Source: an uncultured Bacilli bacterium
Lineage (GTDB): Bacteria > Bacillota_I > Bacilli_A > RF39 > UBA660
DNA: 41,966 bases
Assembly (NCBI GenBank): GCA_944372215.1
Contig: CALVYL010000004.1
Span: forward strand, 1-41,966
Direction: 5' to 3'
The position numbers and the translations under genes are program-made. The notes beneath the pieces are model-generated. The model was not told the origin of the DNA, searched no databases, and worked only from the letters and a program-made list of their open reading frames with translations. Of the stretch, positions 33,935 to 41,854 are shown piece by piece (position 1 is the stretch's first letter; every line of letters begins with the position of its first letter).

Positions 33935-33962
33935 ATTATAACTGCTATTTTTATATTTTCAA
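33935..33962 (-). promoter_or_regulatory. Promoter of the toxin mRNA
   Basis: On the minus strand, TTGAAA (33962-33957) and TATAAT (33940-33935), 16 bp apart. RNA should begin near 33928, starting with GTTACCTGTATT, the same 12 bases that begin the opposing sRNA. Confidence 0.65.
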
Positions 33963-34062
33963 GCAAATCGACAGGACTCGGCAAAAGTTTTAAAAATTCG
34001 ACATCAAAAATTATATTCTTCCTAAAATCCAATCATAAAAGTTTATCAATATTTTTATATAT

Positions 34063-34494
34063 TTATTTTGTTCTACCACATAACCAATCTAATGATATAT
34101 GATATTTCTTAACAATCTGAATAGCAAAAGCTGTAAGTAGTGTAGTTTCGCTTGATTCATAAGCGCTAATTGTAGAGTGGGTTGTATTTAAAAAATTCGC
34201 AAGTTCTACTTGAGTAATGCTATGTTCTTTTCTAAATTTTTTTAAATTATTGCCAACAGTTTTGCTATTTAATTCGTGTATTCCTGTACTAGTATTATTT
34301 CTAGTTATTCCGATAACGTAATCCATAGATACATTAAAATAATTACAAAATATTGTAAGTTTTTTTAAAGGTATTAATTCTGTTCCATTTTCCCACCTTG
34401 AATAATTTGCTTGAGATACATTAAGTATTCTAGCTACATCAATTTGTCTTAAGTCTTTTTCTTCCCTTATATCTCGTAGTCTTTCTGTTATCAT
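34063..34494 (-). CDS. Tandem-HTH XRE family transcriptional regulator (second copy)
   Basis: A 143-residue paralogue of the regulator at 20.5-20.9 kb, with the same two-HTH architecture: RQIDVARILNVSQANYSRWENG and TQVELANFLNTTHSTISAYESS. The start MITERLRDIREE is preceded by AGGTGAT at normal spacing. The leader shares AATGAGAAAAT (minus strand of 34514-34524) with the other copy, followed by similar sequence to the start codon. A perfect palindrome ATAATTGCAATTAT (34531-34544) lies upstream and may be its operator. It has no divergent intact partner; a surface-protein fragment lies upstream. Confidence 0.87.
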   Translation of the reverse strand: MITERLRDIREEKDLRQIDVARILNVSQANYSRWENGTELIPLKKLTIFCNYFNVSMDYVIGITRNNTSTGIHELNSKTVGNNLKKFRKEHSITQVELANFLNTTHSTISAYESSETTLLTAFAIQIVKKYHISLDWLCGRTK

Positions 34495-34514
34495 GAGTAA
34501 TCACCTAGTTATAA

Positions 34515-35174
34515 TTTTCTCATTTTAACAATAATTGCAATTATAAATATAATAGTAATTTATTAGGAACAGGAGGAGCATATAGCTCATATACATATAG
34601 TGCAAGTAGTTATGGAAATTATACAGGAAACTTAACAACAATAAATAGATATCAATGGAATAATGATACAGATACAAATACATGGCGTGAATCTAATTTA
34701 AATACAACAAATTTAAATACAACATTTTTGAATAGTATAAGTTCAACTTACCGGAATCAAATAGCGGATGCCACATGGTATGTTAATGGATATAACACAA
34801 TAAATGCAACGCCAGCAACATGGTATGCAGCAGAAAGTACAGGAACAACCTGGACAGGAAAAATAGGATTAATGTATGTATCCGATTATGGATTTGCCGC
34901 AAATCCAAGCTCTTGGACAACATACATAGGTTCTTATAGAAGTTCGTCAATTACTAGTAATAACTGGATGTACATGGGGCTTTACGAATGGACTGTTTCC
35001 CGCTATTCGAGTGGCACTACGATTGCGTACTATGTGGACAGTAATGGCGGTGTCTTCGACATTGGCGTGAGCATGATTTACTATGCGATTCGTCCTTGTT
35101 TTTACCTAACCTCAGATGTTACATATGTCAGCGGATCTGGAACTAGTAGTGATCCCTACATAATAGGAATGTAA
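34515..35174 (+). pseudogene. Surface-protein C-terminal fragment without a start
   Basis: The frame is open from 34515 to the stop at 35172-35174, but no ATG with RBS starts it; a TTG at 34728 without RBS is the only automated option. The sequence is Asn/Thr/Ser/Tyr-rich (GGAYSSYTYSASS, NLNTTNLNTTFLNSI). It ends in a block KIGLMYVSDYGFAANPSSW ... NWMYMGLYEWTVSR ... AIRPCFYLTSDV ... GSGTSSDPY that I recognise from many repeat-bearing surface proteins of uncultured gut Bacillota. The last third (34981-35100) is about 47% G+C, compared with about 28% in 34561-34680. It seems to be the remnant of a large surface protein gene or a recombination cassette. Confidence 0.7.
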
Positions 35175-35238
35175 TATTCCTATTTTTTAATGCAATAAAT
35201 TAGTTTTTATGATAAAATGGTAGTGGAAGTGATTAATT

Positions 35239-36654
35239 ATGAAAGTAAGAACTAGATTTGCTCCAAGTCCTACCGGATATATGCATATTGGTAATTTAAG
35301 AACAGCTATATTTGAGTATTTATTAGCTCGTAAATATAATGGTGATTTTATTTTAAGGATTGAAGATACTGATCAAGCCAGAAAAGTCGACGGGGCAATA
35401 GAATTTATTTATAAAACTTTAGAATTGTGTGGTTTTAAAATAGATGAAGGTCCAATGAATGAGGGTAGTGTTGGCCCATATATTCAAAGTGAAAGAAAAG
35501 ATATCTATAAAAACTATGCGGAAGAATTAGTAGAAAAGGGTAAAGCCTACTATTGTTTTTGTACGGAAGAAGAACTTAATGAAAGAAGAAAAATAGCTGA
35601 GTCTCGTAATAAACCATTTATGTATGATGGTAGATGTTCAAAACTAAGTAAAGAAAAAATAGCAGAGAATTTAGCTAAAGGTATGCCTTATGTTATAAGA
35701 CAAAAGATGCCAAAAGTTGGCCAAACTATTGTGGAAGATGTAATATATGGTAAGATTAAAATAGATAATAGTATTTTGGAAGATCAAATTTTACTTAAAA
35801 GTGATGGTTTTCCAACTTATAACTTTGCTAATGTTGTAGATGATCATTTAATGGGTATTACTCATGTTATCCGTGGTAAAGAATATTTAGATCAAACCGC
35901 TAAATACAATTTGTTATATGAAGACTTTGGTTGGGAAAAACCGACATATATTCATGTTGCTATGGTTCTTGGTAGTGATGGTACCAAATTATCTAAAAGA
36001 AATGGTGATGCCTCATTTATGGATTTATATGACCAAGGATTCTTACCAGAAGCTATAGTAAATTATTTAGTATTACTAGGCTGGAGTCCTTCTATAAACG
36101 GGGAAGTATTTAGTATGGATGAACTTATTAAAAACTTTGATGAAACAAGAATTAGTAAATCAAGTAGTCAATATGATGAAAAAAAACTAGAATGGTTTAA
36201 TCATCAATATATTAAAAAAATGGATGATGATAAATATTTAAATTGGGTTAAGAATTACTTTACGAGAGATACATCTTCTAAGAGTGAAGAATGGGTAGAT
36301 AAATTATTACTTATTTATAAAGATCATTTAAATTATGGTAAAGAAATAGATGATGTAACTAGTAATTTCTTTGTTGATTCCATAACAATTGATAAAGAAG
36401 AGTTAGAATTTTTAGAAAGTGATGAAATAATACCTAAAGTACTAGAAGCTTTTAAAGAAGAAATAAAAAATATTATTGATTGGAACATAGAAAACATTAA
36501 TATAGCCATAAACAATGTTAAAGAAAAAACTGGAGCTAAGGGTAAACTTTTATATATGCCAATAAGAATCAAAGCTAGTGGTTTTATGCATGGACCCGAA
36601 CTTGCTGATACTCTATATTTAATTGGTAAAGATACAATAATAGGTAGATTATGA
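35239..36654 (+). CDS. gltX: Glutamate-tRNA ligase
   Basis: Charges tRNA-Glu with glutamate. The 471-residue product has the class I signatures HIGN (in FAPSPTGYMHIGNLRTA) and KLSKRNG in place of KMSKS. The GluRS-specific stretch IEDTDQARKVDG is present and the C-terminal anticodon-binding domain spans about residues 320-470. The product may be discriminating or, if glnS is absent, nondiscriminating, which sequence alone does not show. RBS GGAAGTGAT precedes the ATG. Its stop overlaps the next gene by four bases (ATGA). Confidence 0.97.
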   Translation: MKVRTRFAPSPTGYMHIGNLRTAIFEYLLARKYNGDFILRIEDTDQARKVDGAIEFIYKTLELCGFKIDEGPMNEGSVGPYIQSERKDIYKNYAEELVEKGKAYYCFCTEEELNERRKIAESRNKPFMYDGRCSKLSKEKIAENLAKGMPYVIRQKMPKVGQTIVEDVIYGKIKIDNSILEDQILLKSDGFPTYNFANVVDDHLMGITHVIRGKEYLDQTAKYNLLYEDFGWEKPTYIHVAMVLGSDGTKLSKRNGDASFMDLYDQGFLPEAIVNYLVLLGWSPSINGEVFSMDELIKNFDETRISKSSSQYDEKKLEWFNHQYIKKMDDDKYLNWVKNYFTRDTSSKSEEWVDKLLLIYKDHLNYGKEIDDVTSNFFVDSITIDKEELEFLESDEIIPKVLEAFKEEIKNIIDWNIENINIAINNVKEKTGAKGKLLYMPIRIKASGFMHGPELADTLYLIGKDTIIGRL

Positions 36655-37046
36655 AGAAACTAATTAATATAGTAATTATTTTAGTTATAATTTGGTTAAT
36701 TGGTTTTGGAATTTATAAATTATTTATTGATGGTGAAAAATTAAATAGCTTTTTTGACAGAGAAATAACTTTAAATATTTGGGATCAGGTTAATGTTTCT
36801 GATGCTGTAACTGTAAAGTTAATTAGCATTAAAGATGAACGATGTTTGGAAAGCGATTGTTTAAGAGAAGGACAATTTACCGCAAAGTTTTTGGTATTTA
36901 ATAGTAAGAAAATAACATATATTGAATTAGGTGAGCTCGATCCTCAAAGAATCACAATTGATAAAATAAGTTTAGAATTTAAAATTGAACTTATTGATGT
37001 AAGTGATGATGGCAAGAGCGCCACAATTAAAGTAAATGAGGGATAA
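36651..37046 (+). CDS. Small membrane-anchored protein, unknown
   Basis: A 131-residue protein with one N-terminal signal-anchor helix (residues 4-25) and an extracytoplasmic beta-rich domain. Within it, DERCLESDCLREGQ has two cysteines arranged like the DxRCP-x(n)-CxWxGE element of small bacterial surface domains. I do not recognise a named family. It starts inside the gltX stop (ATGA) and ends two bases before cysS, so it is sandwiched between two tRNA synthetase genes in one operon. This position is unusual and may indicate co-expression only. Confidence 0.72.
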   Translation: MKKLINIVIILVIIWLIGFGIYKLFIDGEKLNSFFDREITLNIWDQVNVSDAVTVKLISIKDERCLESDCLREGQFTAKFLVFNSKKITYIELGELDPQRITIDKISLEFKIELIDVSDDGKSATIKVNEG

Positions 37047-37048
37047 TT

Positions 37049-38440
37049 ATGAAAATATATAATACATTAAGTAGAAAAGTAGAAGAATTTGTTCCATGGA
37101 ACAAAGATAAAGTTAGTTTTTATACCTGTGGGCCTACAGTATATCATTATGCCCACATCGGCAACATGCGAAATTATATTGGTCATGACATTTTAGATAA
37201 AACATTAAGATACTTAGGATATAATGTTACTAGGGTTATGAATATTACTGATGTAGGACACTTATCTAGTGATTCAGATTCAGGTGATGATAAAATGGTT
37301 GCTAGTGCCAAAAAAGAAAATAAAACAGTTATGGATATTGCTAGATTTTATACTGATGCCTTTTTTAAAGATTTTGAAGCTTTAAACAACAGAATGCCTG
37401 ATATTGTGAGTCCAGCAACAGCTAATATTGAGGAATACATTAAAATAATTACTAAATTACTAGATGATGGCTATGCTTACTCTTCTGGTGGTAATATTTA
37501 TTTTGATACAACTAGATTAGATGATTACTATCAACTTACTAATCATAAAGTTGATGAAATGGTTGTTGGAGTCCGCGAAGGTGTCGAGGAAGATCAAAAT
37601 AAACACAATCAAAATGATTTTGTTTTATGGTTTACCAAATCTAAATTTGAAGATCAAGAATTAAAATGGGATAGTCCTTGGGGTCTAGGCTATCCAGGTT
37701 GGCACATAGAATGTTCTGGTATTAGCATTAAATATCTTGGAGAATACCTAGACATCCACGGCGGCGGTGTAGATAATATATTTCCGCATCATACTAATGA
37801 AATTGCACAAAGTGAATCTTACTTAGGTCATAAATGGTGTAAATATTGGTTTCATAACGAACATTTAAACGATGAAACCGGTAAAATGAGTAAAAGTCAT
37901 GGAGCTATACTAACGGTAAGCCTTTTACAAGAAAAGGGCTATAATCCCTTAAGTTTTAGATATATGTGCTTAATGAGTCATTACCGTAAACAACTAACAT
38001 TTTCTTATGCATCTTTAGATGGGGCCGAAAATGCTTATAAAAAACTTTTAAATAAAACTAAAGCTTTAAAATTTAGTGAACATTATAATAAGGAAGAATT
38101 TGCTAAATGGGATAAATTATTTAAAGAATGCTTAGAAGATGATTTAAATACCGCCAATGCGATAACAGTTTTATATGACTTGCTTAAAAGTGAGGTTGAT
38201 GCATCAACAAAATATCATTTAGTTTACAACTGGGATCAAGTACTTAGCTTAGAACTAATTAAAGATATTGATGATAATACGGAACATGATGAAGAAATAC
38301 TTAAAAAAATAGAAGAAAGAAATATAGCTAAAAAGAATAAAGATTATACTACTGCTGATAAAATAAGAGATGAGTTATTGCATCGTGGAATAGTTTTAAA
38401 GGATACTCCTGAAGGAACTATTTATGAATATACTAATTAA
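37049..38440 (+). CDS. cysS: Cysteine-tRNA ligase
   Basis: Charges tRNA-Cys. The 463-residue product has the zinc ligand Cys of [16 protein letters not shown], in which HIGN is the class I HIGH motif. Later zinc residues are in WHIECSG and [10 protein letters not shown], and the KMSKSHG loop is intact. The C-terminal helical domain ([23 protein letters not shown]) is the canonical CysRS end. It begins after a weak AGGGATAA site and overlaps the following dacA-like gene by 17 bases, so translation is coupled. Confidence 0.97.
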   Translation: MKIYNTLSRKVEEFVPWNKDKVSFYTCGPTVYHYAHIGNMRNYIGHDILDKTLRYLGYNVTRVMNITDVGHLSSDSDSGDDKMVASAKKENKTVMDIARFYTDAFFKDFEALNNRMPDIVSPATANIEEYIKIITKLLDDGYAYSSGGNIYFDTTRLDDYYQLTNHKVDEMVVGVREGVEEDQNKHNQNDFVLWFTKSKFEDQELKWDSPWGLGYPGWHIECSGISIKYLGEYLDIHGGGVDNIFPHHTNEIAQSESYLGHKWCKYWFHNEHLNDETGKMSKSHGAILTVSLLQEKGYNPLSFRYMCLMSHYRKQLTFSYASLDGAENAYKKLLNKTKALKFSEHYNKEEFAKWDKLFKECLEDDLNTANAITVLYDLLKSEVDASTKYHLVYNWDQVLSLELIKDIDDNTEHDEEILKKIEERNIAKKNKDYTTADKIRDELLHRGIVLKDTPEGTIYEYTN

Positions 38441-39617
38441 AAGAGTAGTTAGTCTTATTCTTTTAATTATTTCTTTTTATTCTATTAATGTTTCTGCAGA
38501 AGAGTTTTCAATAACTGCTGAAAATGTTATTCTTTATAATTTAAATGATGATAGTATCATTTATGAAAAAAACAGTGAAGAGAAGGTAAGCATTGCTAGT
38601 ATTACTAAAATCATGACTGCTTTAGTAGCAATAAATAATATTGCTGATTTATCAGATACAGTGGTAATTACCGAAGATGATTTTGCCTATACATCTGGTT
38701 ATTCTAAGGCTGGTTTCGGGGTTGGGGATACAGTAACTTATGAAGATTTATTATATGGTATACTCTTACCATCGGGAGCTGATGCTGTAAATGCCGTGGT
38801 TAATAATACTTTAGGATTTACTGATTTTGTTGAAGAAATGAATGCTTTAGCCCAAAGTATTGGCATGGCTAATACAAGTTTTTCTAATCCCGTAGGTAGA
38901 GATAGCGATACTAATTATTCAACTGCTAAAGACGTTGCTAAAATGCTTGAGTATGCCCTTAATAATCCAGAATTTAAAAAAATATTTACAACCAAAGAAT
39001 ATACAACAACTAGTGGTTTAACTCTCCAAAGTACCCTCATGCCTTATAAAGATATCTTAGATATTAATTTAATTGCTGGTTCTAAAAGTGGATTTACAAA
39101 AAGTGCAGGCAGATGTCTAGCAAGTATTACCACTTTAAATGATGTTCCTTATTTATTAGTGGTCTTAGATTCTAGTTTGGATAATAATTATAGTGCCGTT
39201 TTAGATTCTATTACAATATATGATTACTATTCGAATAATTATAGCTATCAAACAATATTGAATGATGCTTTAGTTATCGATTCTATTCCAATAAATTCTA
39301 GTAAAACTAAAGAATATGAAATTAAAGCTAATGAAGACATATCTATGTATTTACAAAATGACACTATAGATGATTTAACATATGAATATGCTGGTGTAGA
39401 AGAAATTAAATATAATACTAAAAAGGGGAGTAAATTAGGTACAATAAAAGTTTATGACGATGAAACACTACTTTATGAAAGTGATGTTTATTTAGATAGT
39501 GACATAGAATATTATAATTTTTATTTAATGGGTATCATTGCTGTAATATTTCTATTTATTGTAGTAATAATTTGGAAAACTAAAAGAAGAAAACGCCATC
39601 GGAGAAGAAAAAGATGA
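38424..39617 (+). CDS. D-alanyl-D-alanine carboxypeptidase (PBP5/DacA-like)
   Basis: Serine carboxypeptidase that trims the terminal D-Ala from peptidoglycan stem peptides on the outer face of the membrane. The 397-residue product has a signal peptide (cleavage likely after VSA at residue 25). The motifs are S59-I-T-K62, SGA in place of the usual SGN (LPSGADAVNAV), and KSG in place of KTG (AGSKSGFTKSAG). The C-terminal PBP5-like beta domain is followed by a transmembrane anchor and a very basic tail (KRRKRHRRRKR). GAAGGAAC gives a weak RBS. It overlaps cysS and is ATGA-coupled to the next gene. Confidence 0.92.
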   Translation: MNILIKRVVSLILLIISFYSINVSAEEFSITAENVILYNLNDDSIIYEKNSEEKVSIASITKIMTALVAINNIADLSDTVVITEDDFAYTSGYSKAGFGVGDTVTYEDLLYGILLPSGADAVNAVVNNTLGFTDFVEEMNALAQSIGMANTSFSNPVGRDSDTNYSTAKDVAKMLEYALNNPEFKKIFTTKEYTTTSGLTLQSTLMPYKDILDINLIAGSKSGFTKSAGRCLASITTLNDVPYLLVVLDSSLDNNYSAVLDSITIYDYYSNNYSYQTILNDALVIDSIPINSSKTKEYEIKANEDISMYLQNDTIDDLTYEYAGVEEIKYNTKKGSKLGTIKVYDDETLLYESDVYLDSDIEYYNFYLMGIIAVIFLFIVVIIWKTKRRKRHRRRKR

Positions 39618-40018
39618 ATATATTAAATATAAAAAATCAAAACATTGAAGAGGTAATAAAAGAGGCAATTGAAAAAGTAAAAGAAAAATTACAGGGCCTC
39701 GATTATAATCAAACTTGTTTAATTTATAGTAGTGCTTTGTTTGAAATATTAAAAAGTAAACATATTTTAGTCCATATTATAAATACTTTAGATTTAGGCT
39801 ATTCCTTTGAACATCAATTTCTATTGGTATATGATGGAAATAAATACTATCTAATTGATTTAACATATAGACAATTTAATGATGATTACTTAAATGATTT
39901 AAATAATAATGGTTATATAGAAACAGATAATAATACTTTTAATTATTATTTAAAAATTGTTACTAATAATAATTTAGCTATAGATTTAAGTGAGGCGTTT
40001 TTAAAAAAAGGAAGGTAA
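39614..40018 (+). CDS. Small protein with Cys-His-Asp arrangement (transglutaminase-like)
   Basis: A 134-residue protein without signal peptide. It has Cys in NQTCLIYSSALFEIL, His in EHQFLLVYDG, and Asp in YYLIDLTYRQF, spaced as in transglutaminase/cysteine-protease-like folds, where the last segment resembles the YLIDPTYRQF element. Catalytic activity is not proven. The start overlaps the dacA-like stop by four bases (ATGA), so it is in the same operon. It could act on peptides of cell wall origin, but this is inference from the neighbour. Confidence 0.65.
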   Translation: MNILNIKNQNIEEVIKEAIEKVKEKLQGLDYNQTCLIYSSALFEILKSKHILVHIINTLDLGYSFEHQFLLVYDGNKYYLIDLTYRQFNDDYLNDLNNNGYIETDNNTFNYYLKIVTNNNLAIDLSEAFLKKGR

Positions 40019-40021
40019 TAT

Positions 40022-40052
40022 TTGACTTAAAGTAGGCTTTAAGTAGTATTAT
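40022..40052 (+). promoter_or_regulatory. MerR-type promoter with 19-bp spacer and dyad
   Basis: TTGACT (40022-40027) and TATTAT (40047-40052) are 19 bp apart. The spacer holds a perfect dyad ACTTAAAG-TAGG-CTTTAAGT (40025-40044). This overlong spacer with a centred dyad is the textbook target of a MerR protein that untwists DNA to activate or autoregulate its own gene. Confidence 0.88.
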
Positions 40053-40070
40053 TATGTAGAGGTGATTATT

Positions 40071-40412
40071 TTGAAAATAAGTGAAGTTGCCAAAAAATAT
40101 GGTTTAACCACTGATACCTTAAGATATTATGAATCATTTGGTTTAATTGATAGTGTAAAAAAAGTATCAGGTATTAGAGAATATAGTGAAAAGGATTTAG
40201 ACCGAATTGAATTTATAATATGTATGAAAAATGCTGGTTTAAGTTTGGAAGATATCAAAGAATTTATTGCTCTTGCTAGTCAAGGTGATGAAACTATTGA
40301 TAAAAGAATAGAACTTTTAGAAAAACATAAAAATTTATTAGAAGCAGAAATTAAATCTAAAAATGCTATACTAGATTATTTAAATAAAAAAATAGAATAT
40401 TATAAGGGATAG
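40071..40412 (+). CDS. MerR family transcriptional regulator
   Basis: The 113-residue product has the MerR winged HTH (KISEVAKKYGLTTDTLRYYESFGLI, then GIREYSEKDLDRIEFI) and a long C-terminal coiled coil (about 75-113) for dimerisation. Its effector-binding domain is minimal and lacks metal-binding cysteines, resembling AdhR/YfmP-like members. The TTG start at 40071 follows GAGGTGAT at proper distance; an in-frame GTG at 40062 lies inside that RBS. The gene is preceded by its own 19-bp-spacer dyad promoter. murI follows three bases after the stop, so the regulator may also control glutamate racemase. Confidence 0.9.
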   Translation: MKISEVAKKYGLTTDTLRYYESFGLIDSVKKVSGIREYSEKDLDRIEFIICMKNAGLSLEDIKEFIALASQGDETIDKRIELLEKHKNLLEAEIKSKNAILDYLNKKIEYYKG

Positions 40413-40414
40413 CA

Positions 40415-41140
40415 ATGATTGGCATATTTGATTCTGGTATCGGCGGAGTTACAATATTTAGAGAAATACTAAAAAGTATTCCTAAAGGACATTTTATATA
40501 TTATAGTGATTCAATTAATAATCCCTATGGTGATAAAAGTAAAGAAGAAATACTAACTATCCTTGATAATATTGTTACTAAATTAATAGATATGGGTTGC
40601 CTCATAATTGTTATAGCTTGTAATACGGCGAGTAGTATTGGGGTAAGCTATTTAAGAAAAAAGTATCCCCAAATTTTATTCATCGCCACTGAGCCGGCTT
40701 ATAAAATGGTTCATGATTATAATCCTCAAGGTAAAACTTTAGTTATGGCCACTCGAGGTACAATTGAAAGTGAGAAATTTTTAGAGTTATATCATAAATA
40801 TGATAATCATAATACTATTTTACTTCCTTGTATAGGACTCGCAGAATTAATTGAAAATAATGGTAATGTTAGTGAATATTTAAACAAAATTTTAGGCCAA
40901 TATAAAAATATTGATAATGTGGTTTTGGGTTGTACTCATTATCCTTTAATAAAAACGGAAATTAAAAAGGTATTGAGTAATGTAACATTTTATGATGGTG
41001 CCAAAGGAGTAACTAAAGAATTATTACGCGTTTTAAAAAAATATAATCTAAATTATGAATTTGCCAAATTAGAAATACATTTTATTGATTCAAGTCAAAA
41101 CAAATTTAAAGAAAAAATATTTTGGGAGTTGTTACAATAA
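40415..41140 (+). CDS. murI: Glutamate racemase
   Basis: Interconverts L- and D-glutamate for peptidoglycan. The 241-residue product shows IGIFDSGIGG (Asp6, Ser7), YYSDSINNPYG, the first catalytic Cys69 in VIACNTAS and the second, Cys173, in GCTHYPL. It is slightly shorter than most MurI proteins, with a reduced C-terminus. It follows the MerR gene after two intergenic bases, with RBS AAGGGAT inside the end of that gene. A terminator hairpin ends the transcript. Confidence 0.95.
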   Translation: MIGIFDSGIGGVTIFREILKSIPKGHFIYYSDSINNPYGDKSKEEILTILDNIVTKLIDMGCLIIVIACNTASSIGVSYLRKKYPQILFIATEPAYKMVHDYNPQGKTLVMATRGTIESEKFLELYHKYDNHNTILLPCIGLAELIENNGNVSEYLNKILGQYKNIDNVVLGCTHYPLIKTEIKKVLSNVTFYDGAKGVTKELLRVLKKYNLNYEFAKLEIHFIDSSQNKFKEKIFWELLQ

Positions 41141-41148
41141 AAGATATG

Positions 41149-41175
41149 AAGCAGAATAAAAATCTGCTTTTTTTG
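41149..41175 (+). terminator. Intrinsic terminator after murI
   Basis: AAGCAGA (41149-41155) and TCTGCTT (41163-41169) form a 7-bp stem, seven-base loop, followed by a T-run. Confidence 0.85.
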
Positions 41176-41292
41176 TAGTTTTCGAGTATTTTTGCCAAAC
41201 GCTCTAAATATTCGACAAAACAAGACAAAATAAACTCTTGACGATTATTTTTAGGTTGTGTTAGGATATAAAACCAAGAAACGAGGTAAAAT

Positions 41293-41817
41293 ATGAACAA
41301 CAAAATTAAAATTAAACAAAACCGCCGCGATAAAATCTTGAGTGGAAAATATCCTATTATGCTTGATGATCAAGTATTTAAATTTATATTTTCGCATGAA
41401 GAGATAGTAAAATACTTACTTGATGCAATAAATGATTATTTACATCTCAATTTAAAATATGGTTGTGTTTTAAAAAGTGAACCACAAAAATTAGATATGG
41501 CAGATAGTGTATTAAAACAAGATTTCTATCAAGACATACTAGTTATGACGGATAAGGGTGATATCATATTGTTTGAAGCTTACAATCAATTTAGATTAAA
41601 AGAATATAAGAAGAGCGAGGCATACCTAGATAGAGTATCATCGAGTAGATATGAGAAAAATAATAAAGATAATTTTACTGATGATAAGAAAGTAATGTGT
41701 TTTAATTTTGTCCCAAGAAAAAGAACAAATAAAAAAATTATTAAGAAATATGGAGTAGTAGATTTAGAAACATTAAAAGAACCATTTAAAAAAACAAATG
41801 TATATAGTTCGGGTTGA
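41293..41817 (+). pseudogene. Rpn/PDDEXK_2-family nuclease, 3' end likely cut by IS
   Basis: The N-terminal 174 residues of a recombination-promoting nuclease (Rpn, transposase_31/PDDEXK_2-like) family protein. It shows FKFIFSHEEIVKYLL, then the nuclease core DILVMTDKGDIILFEAYNQF and the Tyr/Arg-rich AYLDRVSSSRY helix. Full-length members are usually around 250-300 residues; this frame ends VYSSG just before an IS-end-like sequence (41825-41848), so the 3' part is missing. ACGAGGTAAA provides a weak RBS. Rpn genes move and vary widely, and their role is linked to DNA breakage and phage defence. Confidence 0.7.
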
Positions 41818-41824
41818 CACAAAT

Positions 41825-41848
41825 GGTTCTGTCCCAAAAGGTGTGGGA
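41825..41848. mobile_element. Probable inverted-repeat end of an ISL3-like element
   Basis: GGTTCTGTCCC then AAAAGGTGTGGGA lies seven bases beyond the Rpn stop and six bases before the transposase stop codon. GGNTCT-type starts are usual for ISL3-family termini. The other end lies outside the window, so the match cannot be tested here. Confidence 0.5.
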
Positions 41849-41854
41849 AATAAA

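Noticed and set aside
33835-34032. N-terminal extension making a 93-residue protein of the toxin frame
   Set aside because: The extension crosses the toxin promoter and repeats, has no RBS, and the strong AAAGGAGG directs the 27-codon start.
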